The translations under genes and the position numbers were made by a program. Under the pieces are notes generated by a model. The model made no database searches, was not told the origin of the DNA, and saw only the letters and a program-made list of their open reading frames with translations. From Streptomyces flavochromogenes (GTDB lineage Bacteria; Actinomycetota; Actinomycetes; Streptomycetales; Streptomycetaceae): a DNA stretch of 64,000 nucleotides. Where the stretch lies: assembly GCF_000717595.1 (NCBI RefSeq), contig NZ_JNZO01000050.1, forward strand, positions 1 to 64,000, given 5' to 3'. Positions 61,623 to 64,000 of this stretch are shown here, piece by piece. Within the stretch, counting starts at the first letter, position 1. The number at the start of each line of letters is the position of its first letter.

Positions 61623-64000
61623 TTGTTCGCTCGTCACCGCCAAGCCCGCCGCCGGGTTCGACGCACCGTCATACCCGCGCTCGGCGCAGCCCTGCTGGTG
61701 GGTCTCCTGCCTGCCCAGTCCCTGGCCATGCCACCGGACCCCGCGAACGCCGAGGCCGGGCGCGAGACCATCGAGACCGAACCGCTCGAGCTCGAAGAGA
61801 TCGAGCTCGACAAGCCCGTCGAGGGCGAGACGTTCGAGAAGGACCTTCAGACGCTCAAGGCTGAGGTCCCCACCGACCAGCAGCAGGCACCCGCCGGGAC
61901 GACGACGCCACCGGCCGCCGACACCGAGTCCTTCACCTTCGGCTCCGCCCCCCTCAGCCCCGCCTCGTTCACGGCCGCCGCGACGGCGACGACGGAGGAA
62001 GGCGGCCTCACACAGATCCCGAACATCCCCGTCCTCGCCGGACAGGCCGCCGGCCACCCCGCCCCGACCGGCACGTGGCAGTTCACCGTCGTCGACCGCA
62101 GCAGCGAAATCAGCCAGACCGGCGAAGAAGCCCTCAAGGTCGGCTCCCTCGTCACCGTCCAGGCCCCTACGGCCGGCTCCGTGCCTCTCTCCGTGGGCAT
62201 CAACTACTCCACCTTCGAAAACCTCCACGGAGCCGACTGGGCCACACGCCTGCGCCTGGTCCAGTTCCCCGAGTGCTACCTCACCACGCCCCTCGAGCCG
62301 GCATGCCAGGAGTACGAGGAACTCGAAACGGTCAACGACCCTGTCACCAACACCGTGACGGCCACGGTCGACACCGCCGCCGACGGCACCGTCACTCCCG
62401 CCAGCGCCACAGCACCCGGCGCCGCGTCCGGTCCGGCGGTCATGCAGGCCGCCTACACAACCGTCACCCCCACCGCCGCAGGCGGCGACAAGGCCGTCAT
62501 CGGCGCCGTCGACTCCGGCGCAGGCCCGGGTGGCTCCTTCAAGGCCACACCGCTGGCCGCAAGTGGCAAGTGGTCCGCGGGCGGATCCTCCGGCGCGTTC
62601 ACCTACTCCTACCCGATGGTGATACCGCCCGCCCCGGCCGGCCCCGCCCCGAGCATCACGCTCTCCTACAACTCGCAATCCGTCGACGGCAAGACCGCCG
62701 TCTCATCCCCCCAGACATCATGGATCGGCGAAGGATGGGACTACAGTCCCGGCTTCATCGAACGCCGCTACCGCTCCTGCAAGGACGACACCCACAAGCT
62801 CACCGACGACACCCCCAACAACACCGCCAAGGACGACAAGACCAGCAGCGACCTGTGCTGGGTCTCGTACAACGCGGTCATGTCCCTCGGCGGCAGCACC
62901 ACCGAACTCGTCCGCGACGCCGCGGCGAACAGCGACCCCGCGACCGACACCGAGATCTACCGTCCGCTGAAGGATGACGGCACCCGTATCGAGCGGATCG
63001 TCACCGCCGGTACGAACGGGGACGACAACGGCGAGCACTGGCGGGTGACCACCACCGACGGCACCAAGTACCACTTCGGCCTGAACAAGGTGGGCGGCGC
63101 TCACGCCGACAGCAACTCCGTCTCCACCGTCCCCGTCTTCGGCAACCACCCCGGCGAACCCTGCCACGCCACCGCCTTCGCCTCCTCCCGCTGCGGCGAC
63201 GGCAAGCAGCAGGCATGGCGCTGGGGTCTGGACAAGGTCGAAGACGTCCACGGCAACGTCATGATCGTCAACTGGAAACAGGAGACGAACTACTACGCAG
63301 TCCGCGGCAAGCGCGACGGAGCCGCCCCTGAGCAGTACGAGCGCGCCGCCTACCCCGCCAGCATCGAGTACGGTCTGCGCGCAGCGGACTTGACCAAGCC
63401 TTCCGCGACGGTCGTGTTCGCCACCGACCAGCGCTGCCTGAAGACGACCGGCTGCGAACCAGGCAACTTCAAGCCCGGCAACCCCACCTCCTACCGGCCC
63501 TGGTGGGACACTCCCGGCAGCCTCAACTGCGCTTCCGGTTCCAAGCTCTGCCCGGCCTTCCCGTCCTTCTGGACCCAGCTCCGCCTCAAGACCGTCACCA
63601 CCAACGCCGCCCGTGCCGGCCAGATTGGTCTCGGCCAGGTCGACACCTACACCCTCAACCACTCCTTCCCCGAAGACTGGTACGACACCGCCCCCGGCCT
63701 CTGGCTCAACTCCATCACCCGCCGGGGCTTCGCCCCCGGCGACACCACCGGGACTCCGCAGTCCAAGGACGGCGTCAGCTTCGACCACTACACCGTGGGG
63801 AAGCGGTCACACGAATCCCTCCGGAAGTACCTCCTCGACAAGCAGCTTCCCAACCTCGTCTCCCGGGACGCTGACGACAAGCGCCCCGGCTTCACCCGGC
63901 CCCGCATCGGCACCATCGCCACCGAAGCCGGCGCCGACATCGAAGTCGAATACCTCGGCGGCTGCCAGTACCAGCCCGCCATCGACAAGGGCAAGGCCAA
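61623..64000 (+). CDS. RHS/SpvB-type large secreted protein, 5' part
   Basis: At least 792 codons; open at the window end. TTG 61623 is chosen because GGAGGG lies eight bases upstream; GTG 61602 is possible. Signal peptide: ARRRVRRTVIPALGAALLVG-LLPAQSLA. Then an acidic stretch (TIETEPLELEEIELDKPVEG), beta-rich SLSVGINYSTFENLHGADWA-like units, PSITLSYNSQSVDGKTAVSS (the start of SpvB/RHS propellers), WIGEGWDYSPGFIERRYRSC, DGTKYHFGLNKVGGAHADSN and GLDKVEDVHGNVMIVNW. This is the N-terminal part of actinobacterial RHS/WapA-like polymorphic toxins, which carry a variable toxin domain at the C-terminus, beyond the window. Confidence 0.85.
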   Translation, partial: MFARHRQARRRVRRTVIPALGAALLVGLLPAQSLAMPPDPANAEAGRETIETEPLELEEIELDKPVEGETFEKDLQTLKAEVPTDQQQAPAGTTTPPAADTESFTFGSAPLSPASFTAAATATTEEGGLTQIPNIPVLAGQAAGHPAPTGTWQFTVVDRSSEISQTGEEALKVGSLVTVQAPTAGSVPLSVGINYSTFENLHGADWATRLRLVQFPECYLTTPLEPACQEYEELETVNDPVTNTVTATVDTAADGTVTPASATAPGAASGPAVMQAAYTTVTPTAAGGDKAVIGAVDSGAGPGGSFKATPLAASGKWSAGGSSGAFTYSYPMVIPPAPAGPAPSITLSYNSQSVDGKTAVSSPQTSWIGEGWDYSPGFIERRYRSCKDDTHKLTDDTPNNTAKDDKTSSDLCWVSYNAVMSLGGSTTELVRDAAANSDPATDTEIYRPLKDDGTRIERIVTAGTNGDDNGEHWRVTTTDGTKYHFGLNKVGGAHADSNSVSTVPVFGNHPGEPCHATAFASSRCGDGKQQAWRWGLDKVEDVHGNVMIVNWKQETNYYAVRGKRDGAAPEQYERAAYPASIEYGLRAADLTKPSATVVFATDQRCLKTTGCEPGNFKPGNPTSYRPWWDTPGSLNCASGSKLCPAFPSFWTQLRLKTVTTNAARAGQIGLGQVDTYTLNHSFPEDWYDTAPGLWLNSITRRGFAPGDTTGTPQSKDGVSFDHYTVGKRSHESLRKYLLDKQLPNLVSRDADDKRPGFTRPRIGTIATEAGADIEVEYLGGCQYQPAIDKGKA

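Noticed and set aside
1..64000. tRNA genes, rRNA genes or tRNA-type att sites
   Set aside because: No cloverleaf or GTTC-A-ANTC T-loop box in proper context was noticed by eye; a dedicated search was not possible.

Overview
The base composition (high G+C, strong G/C preference in third codon positions), GTG/TTG starts and gene content (Tpg terminal-protein relatives, TipAS-type MerR regulator, CsbD/PRC-barrel/DUF6766 stress genes, RHS and FG-GAP surface proteins) point to a Streptomyces or close relative. The number of decayed genes, insertion-sequence scars and truncated telomere-protein genes suggests an accessory chromosome arm or DNA of linear-plasmid origin. No tRNA, rRNA or housekeeping block was seen.

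Layout. 1-2.4 kb: a decaying Tad/Flp pilus-type operon (minus strand), cut at its 5' end by a fragment of an unrelated gene. 3.2-7.4 kb: a YdeI fragment, a VOC protein plus MerR/TipAS regulator under a MerR-type operator, a degenerate CRISPR-like repeat pair, a serine hydrolase with a second MerR-type operator, and a small membrane protein. 7.5-9.3 kb: a membrane protein, a second CRISPR-like repeat pair, a membrane-anchored Mrr-type nuclease and, overlapping its start, a short gene with three YPIKW repeats. 9.7-14.4 kb: an AraC regulator, a small secreted protein, and a LolD/MacB-type ABC ATPase coupled to an FtsX-like permease. 14.8-17.0 kb: ISL3, HTH-protein and IS630 remnants. 17.1-24.9 kb: a methyltransferase, CsbD, a hydrophobic peptide and PRC-barrel stress genes, several remnants (resolvase, IstB, ISL3, tpg, gcvH), and a possible aerolysin-like pore-forming protein. 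25-32.7 kb: a CYP152-type P450 remnant, then a compact stress cluster (two 'plasmid stabilization' paralogues, an E-set protein, hemerythrin, a lipoprotein, a 27-residue membrane peptide, a DUF6766-like membrane protein, three STAS-type proteins and an HTH regulator).

32.8-49.4 kb: a segment bounded by two complementary halves of a lamin-tail-domain gene. It holds a broken cupin, HNH, ML-domain and IS5 remnants, a FabF/KAS II gene divergent from a TetR gene with two matching palindromic operators, hypothetical genes, a leucine-rich-repeat-variant gene broken at a G9 tract, an intact IS256 transposase, a tandem GNAT gene with one amber codon, an IS427-type IS5 element, and a beta-propeller protein. 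49.5-52 kb: a coupled three-gene ECF sigma operon, a 36-bp perfect palindrome and a second tpg remnant. 52.5-64 kb: a TPR-like protein, three secreted FG-GAP repeat proteins on the minus strand (one frameshifted), and the start of a large divergent RHS-type protein that leaves the window.

How it fits together: intact units are small regulator-plus-target modules (MerR/VOC, TetR/FabF, ECF/membrane protein, ABC/FtsX), a stress-protein cluster and surface or toxin-like proteins. They lie among decayed genes, as expected where horizontally acquired DNA, IS activity and end rearrangement accumulate. The best candidate for an undescribed system is the coupled YPIKW-repeat gene and membrane Mrr nuclease (8274-9292). 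Next come the possible pore-forming protein between two 90-bp repeats, and the three-gene ECF unit. Family names come from reading the sequence; no database search was possible.
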